Position numbers and translations under genes: made by a program. From the NCBI GenBank assembly GCA_946886855.1, contig CAMPJJ010000020.1:4948-68947 (forward strand): a stretch of 64,000 nucleotides of DNA, in the 5' to 3' direction. This document shows positions 17,562 through 26,122 of the stretch, one piece after another. A model generated the notes under the pieces. It saw only the letters and a list, made by a program, of their open reading frames with translations, was not told the DNA's origin and made no database searches. This DNA is from an uncultured Roseateles sp. GTDB taxonomy: Bacteria; Pseudomonadota; Gammaproteobacteria; Burkholderiales; Burkholderiaceae. The stretch's first letter is position 1. Every line of letters starts with the position of its first letter.

Positions 17562-18853
17562 TGGGCGCCGCCGATCGCGACTTCTACGACGCGCTGGAAA
17601 CGCGCGACCCCGCCGCGCGCGAGGCCGCGCTGCTGGCGGCGCTGCCGCACCAGGTGGCCAACGCGCGGCAGAACACCGAGGCCTTCGGTGAACTGCTCGG
17701 CGAAGTGGAGCCGGACCTGGTCCGCACCCGCGACGCGCTGGCGCGTCTGCCGGTGACGCGCAAGTCGGAACTGCTGGCCCGTCAGCAGGCGGTGCGCGCG
17801 GACGCGGGTCGCGTGCCGTTCGAACCCTTCGGCGGTTTTTCGACCATCGGCTGGCGCGGATTGAAGCGCGACGGCGGGGCGCGTCGGGTGTTCCAGTCGC
17901 CGGGCTCGATCTACGAGCCCGAAGGACACGGGCGCGACTACTGGCGCGTCGGCCGCGCGCTGCACGCGGCGGGGCTGCGCGCGGGCGACCTGGTCCACAA
18001 CTCGTTCAGCTATCACCTGACGCCGGCCGGCGCCATGATGGAAGGCGGCGCCGAGGCGCTGGGCTGCACGGTCTTCGCCGGCGGCGTCGGCAACACCGAG
18101 CTGCAGCTGCAGGCGATGGCGGAGCTGCGGCCGCAGGCCTACGTCGGCACGCCGAGCTTCCTCAAGATCCTGCTCGACAAGGCGGCGGAGCAGGGTCAGC
18201 CCTTGTCCGTGCGCAAGGCGCTGGTCAGCGGCGAGGCCTTCCCGGCCGCGCTGCGCGACTGGTGCGGTGAACGCGGCGTCAGCGGCTTCCAGTGCTACGC
18301 CACCGCGGACCTGGGGCTGATCGCCTACGAGACCGCCGCGCGGCAGGGTCTGGTCGTCGACGAGGGCGTGATCCTCGAGATCGTGCGACCCGGCACCGGC
18401 GATCCGGTGCCCGACGGCGAGGTGGGCGAGGTCGTCGTCACCACGCTCAACCGCGACTATCCGCTGATCCGCTTCGGCACCGGCGACCTGTCGGCGGTGC
18501 TGCCCGGCACCTGTCCGACCGGGCGCACCAACGTCCGCATCAAGGGCTGGATGGGGCGCGCGGACCAGAGTGCCAAGGTGCGCGGGATGTTCGTCCATGC
18601 CGGGCAGGTCGCCGAGGTGCTGCGGCGCTTCCCGCAGGCGCGGCGCGGGCGGCTGGTCGTCGAGGGCGAGATGGCGCAGGACCGGATGACGCTGCGGGTC
18701 GAGACCGACGGCGGCGTCCCCGAAGGTCTGGTCGAGGGACTGGCCGTGGCGCTGCGCGACGTGACCAAGCTGCGTGGCGAGGTGGTGGTCGTCGCGGCGG
18801 GCGCGCTGCCCAACGACGGAAAAGTCATCGAGGACCTGCGGAAGTTCGATTGA
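17561..18853 (+). CDS. PaaK-like AMP-dependent CoA ligase, atypical ATP-binding motif
   Basis: The 430-residue protein resembles phenylacetate-CoA ligases. Visible regions are YWRVGRALHAAGLRAGDLVH (about 127-146), FSYHLTPAGAMMEGGAEALG, YVGTPSFLKILLDKA (about 202), FQCYATADLGLIAYE (about 243), then IRFGTGDLSAVL and KVRGMFVHAGQVAEVLRRFP. The usual Ser/Thr/Gly-rich P-loop is replaced by FQSPGSIYEPEG, a divergence seen in a PaaK-like subgroup, so substrate and even activity are open. GGAGGA precedes the ATG, which overlaps the stop of the small upstream gene. It is the second ligase in the import operon. Confidence 0.85.
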   Translation: MGAADRDFYDALETRDPAAREAALLAALPHQVANARQNTEAFGELLGEVEPDLVRTRDALARLPVTRKSELLARQQAVRADAGRVPFEPFGGFSTIGWRGLKRDGGARRVFQSPGSIYEPEGHGRDYWRVGRALHAAGLRAGDLVHNSFSYHLTPAGAMMEGGAEALGCTVFAGGVGNTELQLQAMAELRPQAYVGTPSFLKILLDKAAEQGQPLSVRKALVSGEAFPAALRDWCGERGVSGFQCYATADLGLIAYETAARQGLVVDEGVILEIVRPGTGDPVPDGEVGEVVVTTLNRDYPLIRFGTGDLSAVLPGTCPTGRTNVRIKGWMGRADQSAKVRGMFVHAGQVAEVLRRFPQARRGRLVVEGEMAQDRMTLRVETDGGVPEGLVEGLAVALRDVTKLRGEVVVVAAGALPNDGKVIEDLRKFD

Positions 18854-18969
18854 ATTCCGGTTCCATGCCTCCGGGCTATCCCGGCTTACGTAGTTTCCGT
18901 AAGTTGCGATGTGGGGCGGCGACCTAGCATCCGCGCCATCACCCACACCTCCAACGAGGAAGAGACACC

Positions 18970-19935
18970 ATGAAGAAGATCTTGCTCGCCTCCGTCGCGG
19001 CGCTGAGCGTCGGCGCTGCCTGGGCCGAATACCCGGACAAGCCGGTGACCATCGTCGTCCCGTTCGCCGCCGGCGGCCCGACCGACAAGGTCGCGCGCGA
19101 CCTGGCCGAGGCGCTGCGCAAGCCGCTCAACGCGACGATCGTGATCGAGAACGTCGGCGGCGCCGGCGGCACGCTGGGCGCGACCAAGGTGTCCAAGGCC
19201 GCGCCGGACGGCTACACGCTGCTGCTGCACCACATCGGCATCTCGACCTCGCCGGCCCTGTACCGCAACCTGCAGTACAAGACGCTGGACGACTTCGAGT
19301 ACCTGGGCCTGATCAACGAAGTGCCGATGACGCTGATCTCGCGTCCCAACCTGCCGGCCGCCAACTATGCCGAGCTGGTGAAGTGGCTGGGCGCCAACAA
19401 GGGCAAGATCAACCTGGCCAACGCGGGCCTGGGTTCCGCGTCGCACCTGTGCGGCCTGCTGTACATGAGCACGGTCAAGATCGACATGACCACGGTGCCG
19501 TACAAGGGCACGGGCCCGGCGATGACCGACCTGATCGGCGGCCAGGTCGACCTGATGTGCGACCAGACCACCAACACCACGACGCAGATCGACGGCGGCA
19601 AGGTCAAGGCCTACGCGGTCTCGACGACCAAGCGCCTGGGCGGAACGCTGGCCAAGCTGCCGACGCTGGACGAGTCCGGCCTGAAGGGCTTCAACGTGAC
19701 GATCTGGCACGGCATGTACGCGCCCAAGGGCACGCCCAAGGCGGTGCTGGACAAGATCAACACGGCGCTGAAGACGGCACTGAAGGACGCCGAGTTCCAC
19801 AAGCGCGAGGAAGCGCTGGGCGCCGTCATCGTCACCGACAACCGCGTGAACCCGGCCGAGCACAAGAAGTTCGTCGCCGACGAGATCAACAAGTGGACGC
19901 CGATCATCAAGGCGGCGGGTCAGTACGCCGACTGA
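18970..19935 (+). CDS. TctC/Bug-family periplasmic binding protein
   Basis: The 321-residue protein has a signal peptide (MKKILLASVAALSVGAAWA) followed directly by YPDKPVTIVVPFAAGGPTDK, the hallmark start of mature Bug proteins. DLIGGQVDLMCDQTTNTTTQ and YAPKGTPKAVLDKINTAL further fit the family, which captures carboxylates or other small organic ligands in the periplasm. No TctA/TctB membrane partners are nearby, as is usual for Bug proteins in Burkholderiales. It may share a substrate class with the ABC/ligase operon upstream, by position only. A terminator follows at 20017. Confidence 0.93.
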   Translation: MKKILLASVAALSVGAAWAEYPDKPVTIVVPFAAGGPTDKVARDLAEALRKPLNATIVIENVGGAGGTLGATKVSKAAPDGYTLLLHHIGISTSPALYRNLQYKTLDDFEYLGLINEVPMTLISRPNLPAANYAELVKWLGANKGKINLANAGLGSASHLCGLLYMSTVKIDMTTVPYKGTGPAMTDLIGGQVDLMCDQTTNTTTQIDGGKVKAYAVSTTKRLGGTLAKLPTLDESGLKGFNVTIWHGMYAPKGTPKAVLDKINTALKTALKDAEFHKREEALGAVIVTDNRVNPAEHKKFVADEINKWTPIIKAAGQYAD

Positions 19936-20016
19936 GCGCCGACTGAGCGTCGACCTGTAGGACGCGGCGATGCCTCGCCGACGTCCCCCGGCGCGGGCCA
20001 CCCCGCGCCGCCTCAA

Positions 20017-20045
20017 GGCCCGCCTTCCGGCGGGCCTTTGCTTTG
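20017..20045 (+). terminator. Intrinsic terminator after the TctC-type gene
   Basis: GGCCCGCC and GGCGGGCC form a perfect 8-bp GC stem around a TTCC loop, followed by TTTGCTTTG. It ends the plus-strand operon. The 217 bases between it and the next gene call contain no gene I can support. Confidence 0.85.
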
Positions 20046-20262
20046 CTGTGGGCGGCGATGCGCTCCGGCGTGAGGCCGGGCTAAGAACCGGAAGGCCGCT
20101 GTCGCGACTGAAGTTCTCTTCTTCACTTCAGGGCATGCGAATGTTGAACAACGTCGGACACAGAACCGAGCAGGGCTCGTCCTCACAGGGGGGGCGGGCC
20201 GACGACCCGGCCATCACGCCTGGCCGGGCTGATGGGGGCGTCGATCAGTCTGAACGGCATTC

Positions 20263-21246
20263 ATGCCTGGACGAAGCGGCGAGGCACATGCATCGACTCA
20301 AAGTGGCGGCCGCCAAGATGGCGTCAGCCAGGGCAGCGACATCAGAGAGTACGTCGACGGCTGTGCTGCTCGAGCCCGGCATCTGCAGCAGGTGCTGACC
20401 GATGGCTTGCAGTCCCAGCGCTTTCCTGAACGCCTGGACGCCCGGTCCTGCTTGGACGGACTCAACGCTCAGGCGGACAAGGTCGAGGACTTGGCCGAAG
20501 GCAGACTCACCATCGCGGTGAGCAGAAGCTTCGAGTGCAAGACCTCGGCGCGCATCGAGTGGGGCGACGGGGCGACGAGCACCATGCACTGGGCCGTCGG
20601 CAGCACTGGCGACAAGGCCCGCCAGTCGTTCCAGGCAGCCCTCGGGCGGACTTGCGTCGCACGCCCGATCCCCGACGCCTCAGCATCCGACCGGAAGGAC
20701 GCTCCGGCGCCGGTCCCCTTGGCAGCGGTGCAGCAGCGAGACTCGGACGGCGATGCCAAGATCCTCGAAGCGCTCCTGTCGAGCAATCCATATCTGACCG
20801 CCAGCGGCGATCAGGCCAGTGAAGCTTCCTACTACAGCGACCGAATCCAGGGTTTTCTGAAACAGTGGCCGCTGGCCACTGACGATGATCGGAAGTCCTG
20901 GTTGAACATGGCGCGCACCATGTGCGAGTACGGCATGAAAAAGAACAAGACGTGGAATTCGATCGCCGGCGAATCGGCGAGGGCGCTGATCGAAGGCCCG
21001 AAGATCGAGACAGCACCACCGGAAGCGGCACAACCCCCGTTCGACGTGGTCACTGGAGAGAAGGAACTCCTGGTGCTCATCGACAACAACCCCTATCCCG
21101 TGGACCACGACGACCATGCCGGGTATGCGCAACGGATGGCCCAACTCCGAGTTGATTGGGATGCGTCCGACGATGGCGGGAAGAAGAGGGTGCTGGAGAC
21201 GGCGAACCATGTGAACAGCTACGCCACCCGGGTCATGGCGAGCTGA
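20263..21246 (+). CDS. Unrecognised protein with an internal repeat
   Basis: I do not recognise this 327-residue protein. There is no obvious signal peptide or membrane span. The C-terminal half holds two related segments, about residues 168-235 and 268-325. Each begins with a Leu-rich helix and an NPY motif (LLSSNPY, LIDNNPY), then a Tyr-containing helix, a conserved Trp, an acidic Asp-Asp, a Lys, and an Ala/Asn helix ending near a Tyr. GC content is visibly lower than in neighbouring genes, suggesting acquisition. The start is uncertain because no good ribosome binding site precedes this ATG and the first 25 residues look non-conserved; the frame reads convincingly from about residue 27. 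Confidence 0.6.
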   Translation: MPGRSGEAHASTQSGGRQDGVSQGSDIREYVDGCAARARHLQQVLTDGLQSQRFPERLDARSCLDGLNAQADKVEDLAEGRLTIAVSRSFECKTSARIEWGDGATSTMHWAVGSTGDKARQSFQAALGRTCVARPIPDASASDRKDAPAPVPLAAVQQRDSDGDAKILEALLSSNPYLTASGDQASEASYYSDRIQGFLKQWPLATDDDRKSWLNMARTMCEYGMKKNKTWNSIAGESARALIEGPKIETAPPEAAQPPFDVVTGEKELLVLIDNNPYPVDHDDHAGYAQRMAQLRVDWDASDDGGKKRVLETANHVNSYATRVMAS

Positions 21247-21293
21247 TCGACGGTCCGGCCGGCAATCGGCACAGCCCCTGACCCCTGGCCTCC

Positions 21294-22097
21294 TCAGGGC
21301 GCCCGAGGCAGCTCGTGATGCCGCATCAGGTGCCGGATGGCCTCCGACGGCCGCGCGCGCTGGTGACGCACGGCCGCGAAAGCCTCGGTTTCCAGCGCCA
21401 GGGCGCCGGCCAGCGCGGACTGCCAGCGCGGCAGGGCATCGCCGTCGAGCAAGTCGCTCGACGGGAGGGACTGCAGCAGCGCCTGCGCCATGCACAGCGC
21501 GTCATGTCCGGGAAGCGTCGGGAATCGTTCCGGGGCGGCCCGGGTCAGCGCCGCGAGATGCGCGTCGCGGTCGCGGACGGCGGCGGGCAAGTCCGTCGGG
21601 ATCTGCTGGGAGAAGGGGACGACGAGCAGGCAGTCGGAGTGGTTCGAGCTCACGCCCTCGGCACCGGCCTTCACGGCATGCGCGAGCATGGAGCGCATCT
21701 CCCCCCGCCATGAGCGCAGGGCGTCCGAGAGCGGCGGCTCCCCGGGCGTCCCCAAGCGCGAGGCCCGCAGATAGACGGCCCCCATCAGCGCTGTGGCGCG
21801 AACGCCGGTGAGCTCCCGTCCGGCGAACTGGCAGTCTTCCCGCGCGCTCTCCAGCAACTGATGGAGGTCGCGCAGGTCGGACTGCAGTTGCTGGGGGTTG
21901 TTGCGCAGGTCGGGGTCGGCGTCGATGCGATCGAGATGCGCGGTCACACGGCGCAGCGCGTCTTCGAGTGGCGCCTGTCGGGCCGGCGCTCGACGGCCGA
22001 CAGTCTCCTCGCGCAGAGGCGCCGGGAAGTCGCCGGTGTCGGACGCGCCGAATGGCGAGAAGTCGGACAAGGGGTCGGAGGGAGGCAGTCGGTCCAT
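21294..22097 (-). CDS. Unrecognised Leu/Ala-rich helical protein
   Basis: I do not recognise this 267-residue protein. After a polar, Pro-rich start (MDRLPPSDPLSDFSPFGAS, then Arg-rich) it is mostly helical: LEDALRRVTAHLDRIDADPD, SDLRDLHQLLESAREDCQFA, LTGVRATALMGAVYLRAS and a C-terminal SEAIRHLMRHHELPRAP. There is no Sec signal or membrane span. A disordered Ser/Pro-rich N terminus before a helical body is compatible with a secreted effector, but no secretion genes are nearby and this is speculation. It is convergent with the preceding unrecognised gene, 47 bases away. Confidence 0.6.
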   Translation of the reverse strand: MDRLPPSDPLSDFSPFGASDTGDFPAPLREETVGRRAPARQAPLEDALRRVTAHLDRIDADPDLRNNPQQLQSDLRDLHQLLESAREDCQFAGRELTGVRATALMGAVYLRASRLGTPGEPPLSDALRSWRGEMRSMLAHAVKAGAEGVSSNHSDCLLVVPFSQQIPTDLPAAVRDRDAHLAALTRAAPERFPTLPGHDALCMAQALLQSLPSSDLLDGDALPRWQSALAGALALETEAFAAVRHQRARPSEAIRHLMRHHELPRAP

Positions 22098-22237
22098 GAT
22101 GGCATCCGGTCAAGAGGTGCCGCCTCAGTGGACGCCTCCCGCGGTGCATCCGTCATCCCGTGATGCTCACCCCGCCACCGCCATCACGCCACCGCGATCC
22201 CGTCACGTCACCACGTCACGTCACCACGTCGCCGCCA

Positions 22238-22621
22238 TCACGCCGGCGACCGGCACACCACCCCCACCTTGTTGCCATCCAGGTCGCGGAAGTAGGCCGC
22301 ATAGAAGTTGGGCCCGTAGTTGTCGCGCGGGCCGGGGCGGCCGTCGTCCTTGCCGCCGCCGCTGATCGCCGCGGCGTACACCGCGTCGACCTGCGCCCGG
22401 GTCGATGCCGCCAGCGCCAGCATCGTGCCGTTGCCGGCGGTCGCCTCCAGCCCGTTGAAGGGTTGCACCACCCACAGTTGCGTCTCGCCGCCTTCGGGCC
22501 CGTAGCCGACCATTTCGTCGTCCGAATAACCCGGCTTCAGGCCCAGCGGCGCGAGCGCGGCGTCATAGAACGCCTTGGCCGCGCGGCGGTCGTTGCTGCC
22601 CAGGGTGACGTAGCTGATCAT
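22238..22621 (-). CDS. VOC-family (glyoxalase/bleomycin-resistance fold) protein
   Basis: The 127-residue single-domain protein starts MISYVTLGSNDRRAAKAFYD, the typical first beta-alpha unit of vicinal-oxygen-chelate proteins. It ends AAYFRDLDGNKVGVVCR, where the last strand carries the usual acidic motif (DLDGN). Such proteins bind a divalent metal and act on or sequester small molecules; the substrate cannot be inferred. Upstream at 22202 is a short 13-bp direct repeat. Confidence 0.88.
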   Translation of the reverse strand: MISYVTLGSNDRRAAKAFYDAALAPLGLKPGYSDDEMVGYGPEGGETQLWVVQPFNGLEATAGNGTMLALAASTRAQVDAVYAAAISGGGKDDGRPGPRDNYGPNFYAAYFRDLDGNKVGVVCRSPA

Positions 22622-22666
22622 GGTGGGGGTCCTTGCGTCGATTTGCTTTGCAGGCCCACATTCTCA

Positions 22667-23104
22667 TCACATTCGCATCGGAATCGTCACCGGCCCGTCG
22701 TTGACCAGGCGGACCTGCATGTCCGCGCCGAATTCCCCGGTCTCGACGACCGGATGCTGCGACCGCGCGAACGCGACCGCATGGTCGTAGAGCCTGCGGC
22801 CGAGTGCCGCGGGCGCCGCGCCGGTGAAGCTCGGCCGGTTCCCGCCCGAGGTGTCCGCCGCCAGCGTGAACTGCGAAACGATCAGCAGGCCGCCGCCGAC
22901 GTCCTGCACGCTGCGGTTCATCTTGCCGGCCTCGTCGCTGAAGATGCGCAGCCTGAGGATCTTGTGCAGCAGCTTCTCCGCCACGGCCTCGCTGTCCTGC
23001 GGCTCGGCGCAGATCAGCAGCAGCAGGCCCGGGCCGATCTGGCCCGTGCAGCGGTCGCCGACATCGACCCGCGCCTCCTTCACCCGTTGCAGCAGCGCGA
23101 TCAT
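22667..23104 (-). CDS. dtd: D-aminoacyl-tRNA deacylase
   Basis: This enzyme hydrolyses D-amino acids (and glycine) mischarged on tRNA, a translation quality-control step. The 145-residue protein starts [16 protein letters not shown]. It carries the conserved [20 protein letters not shown] (about 70-89; SQFTL is the active-site motif) and [10 protein letters not shown] near the end, the NxGPVT motif of the family. Its ATG overlaps the stop of the upstream cation transporter gene (ATGA), indicating coupling. Confidence 0.96.
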   Translation of the reverse strand: MIALLQRVKEARVDVGDRCTGQIGPGLLLLICAEPQDSEAVAEKLLHKILRLRIFSDEAGKMNRSVQDVGGGLLIVSQFTLAADTSGGNRPSFTGAAPAALGRRLYDHAVAFARSQHPVVETGEFGADMQVRLVNDGPVTIPMRM

Positions 23105-24057
23105 GCTTGTCCTTCCTGGTCGGGCGTGGCAGCGGAGGCGGACGCCGATGGGGCCGCTGACGGGGTCGTCTCGCGCGCCGCCATTTCGGCGAAGCGCGTC
23201 TCGACGTTGACCGGCAGCAGCTGGATGCTGGCGCGCAGGCCGGGCAGGGCGCGCATCAGCGCCTGCTCGACCTGACCCCGCAGCGCGGCGGCCTGGCCGA
23301 GCGTCCATCGCGCCGGCACGTGCAGATGGAAATCGACATGGCGCTGCTGTCCCGCCACGCGCGTGGCGACATGGTCGAAGCGCAGTTCCGGGGACTCGAA
23401 GCGCGCGAGCACCTCGGCGATCGCCCGCTGGTCCTCGGGTTCGAGTGCCATGTCCATCAGCCCGCCGGTGGACTTCCCCATCAGGTGCACCGCCTCGCGC
23501 AGGATGTTCAGCGCGACCAGGATCGCCAGCAGCGGATCCAGCCAGGTCCAGCCTGTCAGCAGCACGCCGATCAGGCCGGCGACGACGCCGACCGAGGTCC
23601 AGACGTCGGTGAACAGGTGACGCGCGTCCGCCTCGAGCGCGATCGAGCGGTGTTCGCGCGAGGCCTGCAGCATCTTCCACGCCAGCGCCCCGTTGATCGC
23701 CGTGCTGACCAGCGACAGCGCCATGCCCAGGCCGAGCTGCTCCAGCGGCTGCGGCGCGCGCAGCCGCTCGACCGCGGCCCAGGCGATGCCCAGCGCCGCG
23801 ATCAGGATCAGCGCGCCTTCGAACGCGCTGGAGAAGTACTCCGCCTTGTGATGGCCGAACGGGTGGTCCTCGTCGGGCGGCCGCCGCGCGATCGTCACCA
23901 TCGCCAGGCCGAAGAGCGCCCCCGCGAGGTTGATCCCCGATTCGAGCGCGTCGGAGGCCAGGCTCACCGAGCCCGTCCACCACCAGGCGGCCGTCTTCAG
24001 GGCGATGGTCAGCACGGCCACGCCGGCGGACAACTTCAGATATTGCTGCACTTGCAT
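23101..24057 (-). CDS. Cation diffusion facilitator transporter
   Basis: The 318-residue inner-membrane antiporter probably exports a divalent metal such as Zn, Fe or Mn. Six hydrophobic spans occupy the first 210 residues. Family motifs are [20 protein letters not shown] in span 2 (metal-binding Asp), [16 protein letters not shown] in the loop, and [20 protein letters not shown] in span 5 (HxxxD). A cytoplasmic domain follows. I chose the ATG at [12 protein letters not shown] because the first span begins shortly after; a longer reading adds an Arg-rich stretch. The metal cannot be fixed from sequence alone. Confidence 0.93.
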   Translation of the reverse strand: MQVQQYLKLSAGVAVLTIALKTAAWWWTGSVSLASDALESGINLAGALFGLAMVTIARRPPDEDHPFGHHKAEYFSSAFEGALILIAALGIAWAAVERLRAPQPLEQLGLGMALSLVSTAINGALAWKMLQASREHRSIALEADARHLFTDVWTSVGVVAGLIGVLLTGWTWLDPLLAILVALNILREAVHLMGKSTGGLMDMALEPEDQRAIAEVLARFESPELRFDHVATRVAGQQRHVDFHLHVPARWTLGQAAALRGQVEQALMRALPGLRASIQLLPVNVETRFAEMAARETTPSAAPSASASAATPDQEGQA

Positions 24058-24152
24058 GGCGTCGATTTTGCCGGTCCTAGAATGGCGCCCGATCCGTTCC
24101 TCGTTCCGGATCCCACCACGTCCCACCTCCTCAGCCTCCTCCGGACAGCACC

Positions 24153-25067
24153 ATGAGCAACACCCCTCCCGTCCACGACGCCGATCTGAGCCACATCCCG
24201 CCGCGCGACAAGGCCGAGCTGCTCTCCCAGGCGCTGCCCTACATCCGCAAGTACCACGGCAAGACCATCGTCATCAAGTACGGCGGCAACGCGATGACCG
24301 ACCCCGCGCTGCAGCAGGACTTCGCCGAGGACGTGGTGCTGCTCAAGCTGGTCGGCCTGAACCCGGTGGTCGTGCACGGCGGCGGTCCGCAGATCGAGGA
24401 CGCGCTCAACAAGCTGGGCAAGAAGGGCCACTTCATCCAGGGCATGCGCGTCACCGACGAGGAGACGATGAGCGTGGTCGAGTGGGTGCTCGCCGGCGAG
24501 GTGCAGCAGGACATCGTCGGCCTGATCAATGTCGCCGGCGGCAAGGCCGTGGGCCTGACCGGCCGCGACGGCGGCATGATCCGCGCCAAGAAGCTCAAGC
24601 TGATCGACAAGGACGACCCGGCCAAGGAGCATGACGTGGGCTCGGTCGGCGACATCGTCGCCATCGACCCCAGCGTCGTGAAGGCGCTGCAGGACGACCA
24701 GTTCATCCCGGTGATCAGCCCGATCGGCTTCGGCGAGAGCAACGAGAGCTACAACATCAACGCCGACGTCGTCGCCGGCAAGCTGGCCGAGGTGCTCAAG
24801 GCCGAGAAGCTGGTGCTGCTGACCAACACGCCGGGCGTGCTCGACAAGCAGGGCAACCTGCTGACCGACCTGTCGGCGCGCGAGATCGACGAGCTCTTCG
24901 CCGACGGCACGCTGTCGGGCGGCATGCTGCCCAAGATCGCCTCCGCGCTGGACGCCGCCCGCAGCGGCGTCAAGGCCGTCCACATCATCGACGGCCGCGT
25001 GCCCCATGCGATGCTGCTGGAGATCCTGTCCGAGCAGGCTTACGGCACGATGATCCGATCGCACTGA
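24153..25067 (+). CDS. argB: Acetylglutamate kinase
   Basis: ArgB phosphorylates N-acetyl-L-glutamate in the second step of arginine biosynthesis. The 304-residue protein shows the amino-acid-kinase landmarks: [10 protein letters not shown] (about 39-48), VVHGGGPQI (about 74-82), [19 protein letters not shown] (about 130-148), [17 protein letters not shown] (nucleotide site) and [15 protein letters not shown]. The usual Burkholderiales neighbour slmA lies downstream with one response-regulator gene in between. A strong terminator follows at 25133. Confidence 0.97.
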   Translation: MSNTPPVHDADLSHIPPRDKAELLSQALPYIRKYHGKTIVIKYGGNAMTDPALQQDFAEDVVLLKLVGLNPVVVHGGGPQIEDALNKLGKKGHFIQGMRVTDEETMSVVEWVLAGEVQQDIVGLINVAGGKAVGLTGRDGGMIRAKKLKLIDKDDPAKEHDVGSVGDIVAIDPSVVKALQDDQFIPVISPIGFGESNESYNINADVVAGKLAEVLKAEKLVLLTNTPGVLDKQGNLLTDLSAREIDELFADGTLSGGMLPKIASALDAARSGVKAVHIIDGRVPHAMLLEILSEQAYGTMIRSH

Positions 25068-25132
25068 GCAGATCGGCACCACGCCTCCTTCAAAGAGGCC
25101 CTCCGGATCCCCCTGATGGGTGGATTCACCCA

Positions 25133-25166
25133 CCGAGCCCCCTCCGGACGAGGGGGCTCGGTCGTT
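25133..25166 (+). terminator. Intrinsic terminator after argB
   Basis: A perfect 12-bp stem (CCGAGCCCCCTC and its complement) closes on CGGAC and is followed by TCGTTT. It lies 65 bases after the argB stop and separates argB from the downstream response regulator. Confidence 0.8.
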
Positions 25167-25322
25167 TGCGGCGGTCGCACGGGATCGCTGCTTGCCCTAC
25201 GCTGTCCCGCTGGCCGCCGGGCTTGGTCGAAGGTCATACCACTGCAAGCTGGGGATTGCCGCTGAAACACGCGACATCCCAGAATGCGCCACGAAACGGC
25301 TCCACAGGCCGTGAGGGATTGC

Positions 25323-26012
25323 ATGTCACTTTTCAGCGTCTTGATCGTCGAGGATCAGCTTCGTTTCCGCGAAGCGTTCGCCCATGCCCTTGAGAAAGCG
25401 CCGGACATCCGTCTGGTCGGCATGGCCACCGACCTCCAGCAGGGCCGGAAGATGTTCGACCAGACGCGTCCCGACGTGCTGCTGGTGGACCTCGACCTGC
25501 CCGGGGGCAGCGGCATCGAACTGATCCGCCACGCGGCCCACGTCGCGCCGGAGTGCGAGGTGATGGTCATCTCCGTCTTCGGCGACGAACAGCATGTGCT
25601 GTCGAGCATCGAGGCCGGCGCGACCGGCTACCTGCTCAAGGACTCGCTGGCGCTGGACCTGCCCGGCCAGCTGCGCTCGCTGCGCGCAGGCGGCAGCCCC
25701 ATCTCGCCGGTGATCGCGCGCCGGCTGCTGCTGCGCCTGGCGCCGCAGGGCGCGGGCGCGCATCCGCGCGGCTTCGGCGATTCGGCCCCGATGCCGCTGG
25801 TCGACGAGCAGGTCGTCGCGCTGTCCGAGCAGGAATCGCGCGTGCTGCACCTGGCCGCCAAGGGCTTCACCTTCGACGAGATCGCGCAGTTCATGAACGT
25901 GTCGCCGCACACCATCATGACCTACGTGAAGCGCACCTACCGCAAGCTGCAGGTGCGCTCCAAGGTCGAGGCGATCTACGAGGCGCGCCGCCTGGGCTGG
26001 TTGCGGGACTGA
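25323..26012 (+). CDS. NarL/LuxR-family response regulator (orphan)
   Basis: The 229-residue protein has a receiver domain with phospho-acceptor D56 (LLVDLDLPGGSG), acidic residues E10 and D11, and Lys in YLLKDSL. A LuxR-type helix-turn-helix follows (LSEQESRVLHLAAKGFTFDE, then VSPHTIMTYVKRTYRKLQV). No histidine kinase gene is adjacent, so its partner lies elsewhere. I chose the ATG at MSLFSVLIVED, preceded by GAGGG; a longer frame exists but adds nothing conserved. It sits between argB and slmA. Confidence 0.92.
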   Translation: MSLFSVLIVEDQLRFREAFAHALEKAPDIRLVGMATDLQQGRKMFDQTRPDVLLVDLDLPGGSGIELIRHAAHVAPECEVMVISVFGDEQHVLSSIEAGATGYLLKDSLALDLPGQLRSLRAGGSPISPVIARRLLLRLAPQGAGAHPRGFGDSAPMPLVDEQVVALSEQESRVLHLAAKGFTFDEIAQFMNVSPHTIMTYVKRTYRKLQVRSKVEAIYEARRLGWLRD

Positions 26013-26122
26013 TCGGGCAAGGCCTGCCCCTCGCAGCGGCTGTCCTCTCTGGATGAGCCGGAAACCGGCCTCGAGGATTGACGTACGACGTCCGGCATCG
26101 ACGTCAAGGGGGCGTTCCGGCT

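Noticed and set aside
15005..18946. Open frame of 1313 codons on the minus strand opposite the ABC/ligase operon
   Set aside because: It is antisense to six well-supported genes, its product is Arg/His/Ala/Gln-rich without domains, and such stop-free antisense frames are expected in DNA of this GC content.
19970..20398. 142-codon frame over the terminator after the TctC-type gene
   Set aside because: It reads through an intrinsic terminator and enters the unrecognised gene in another frame, with non-coding-like composition.
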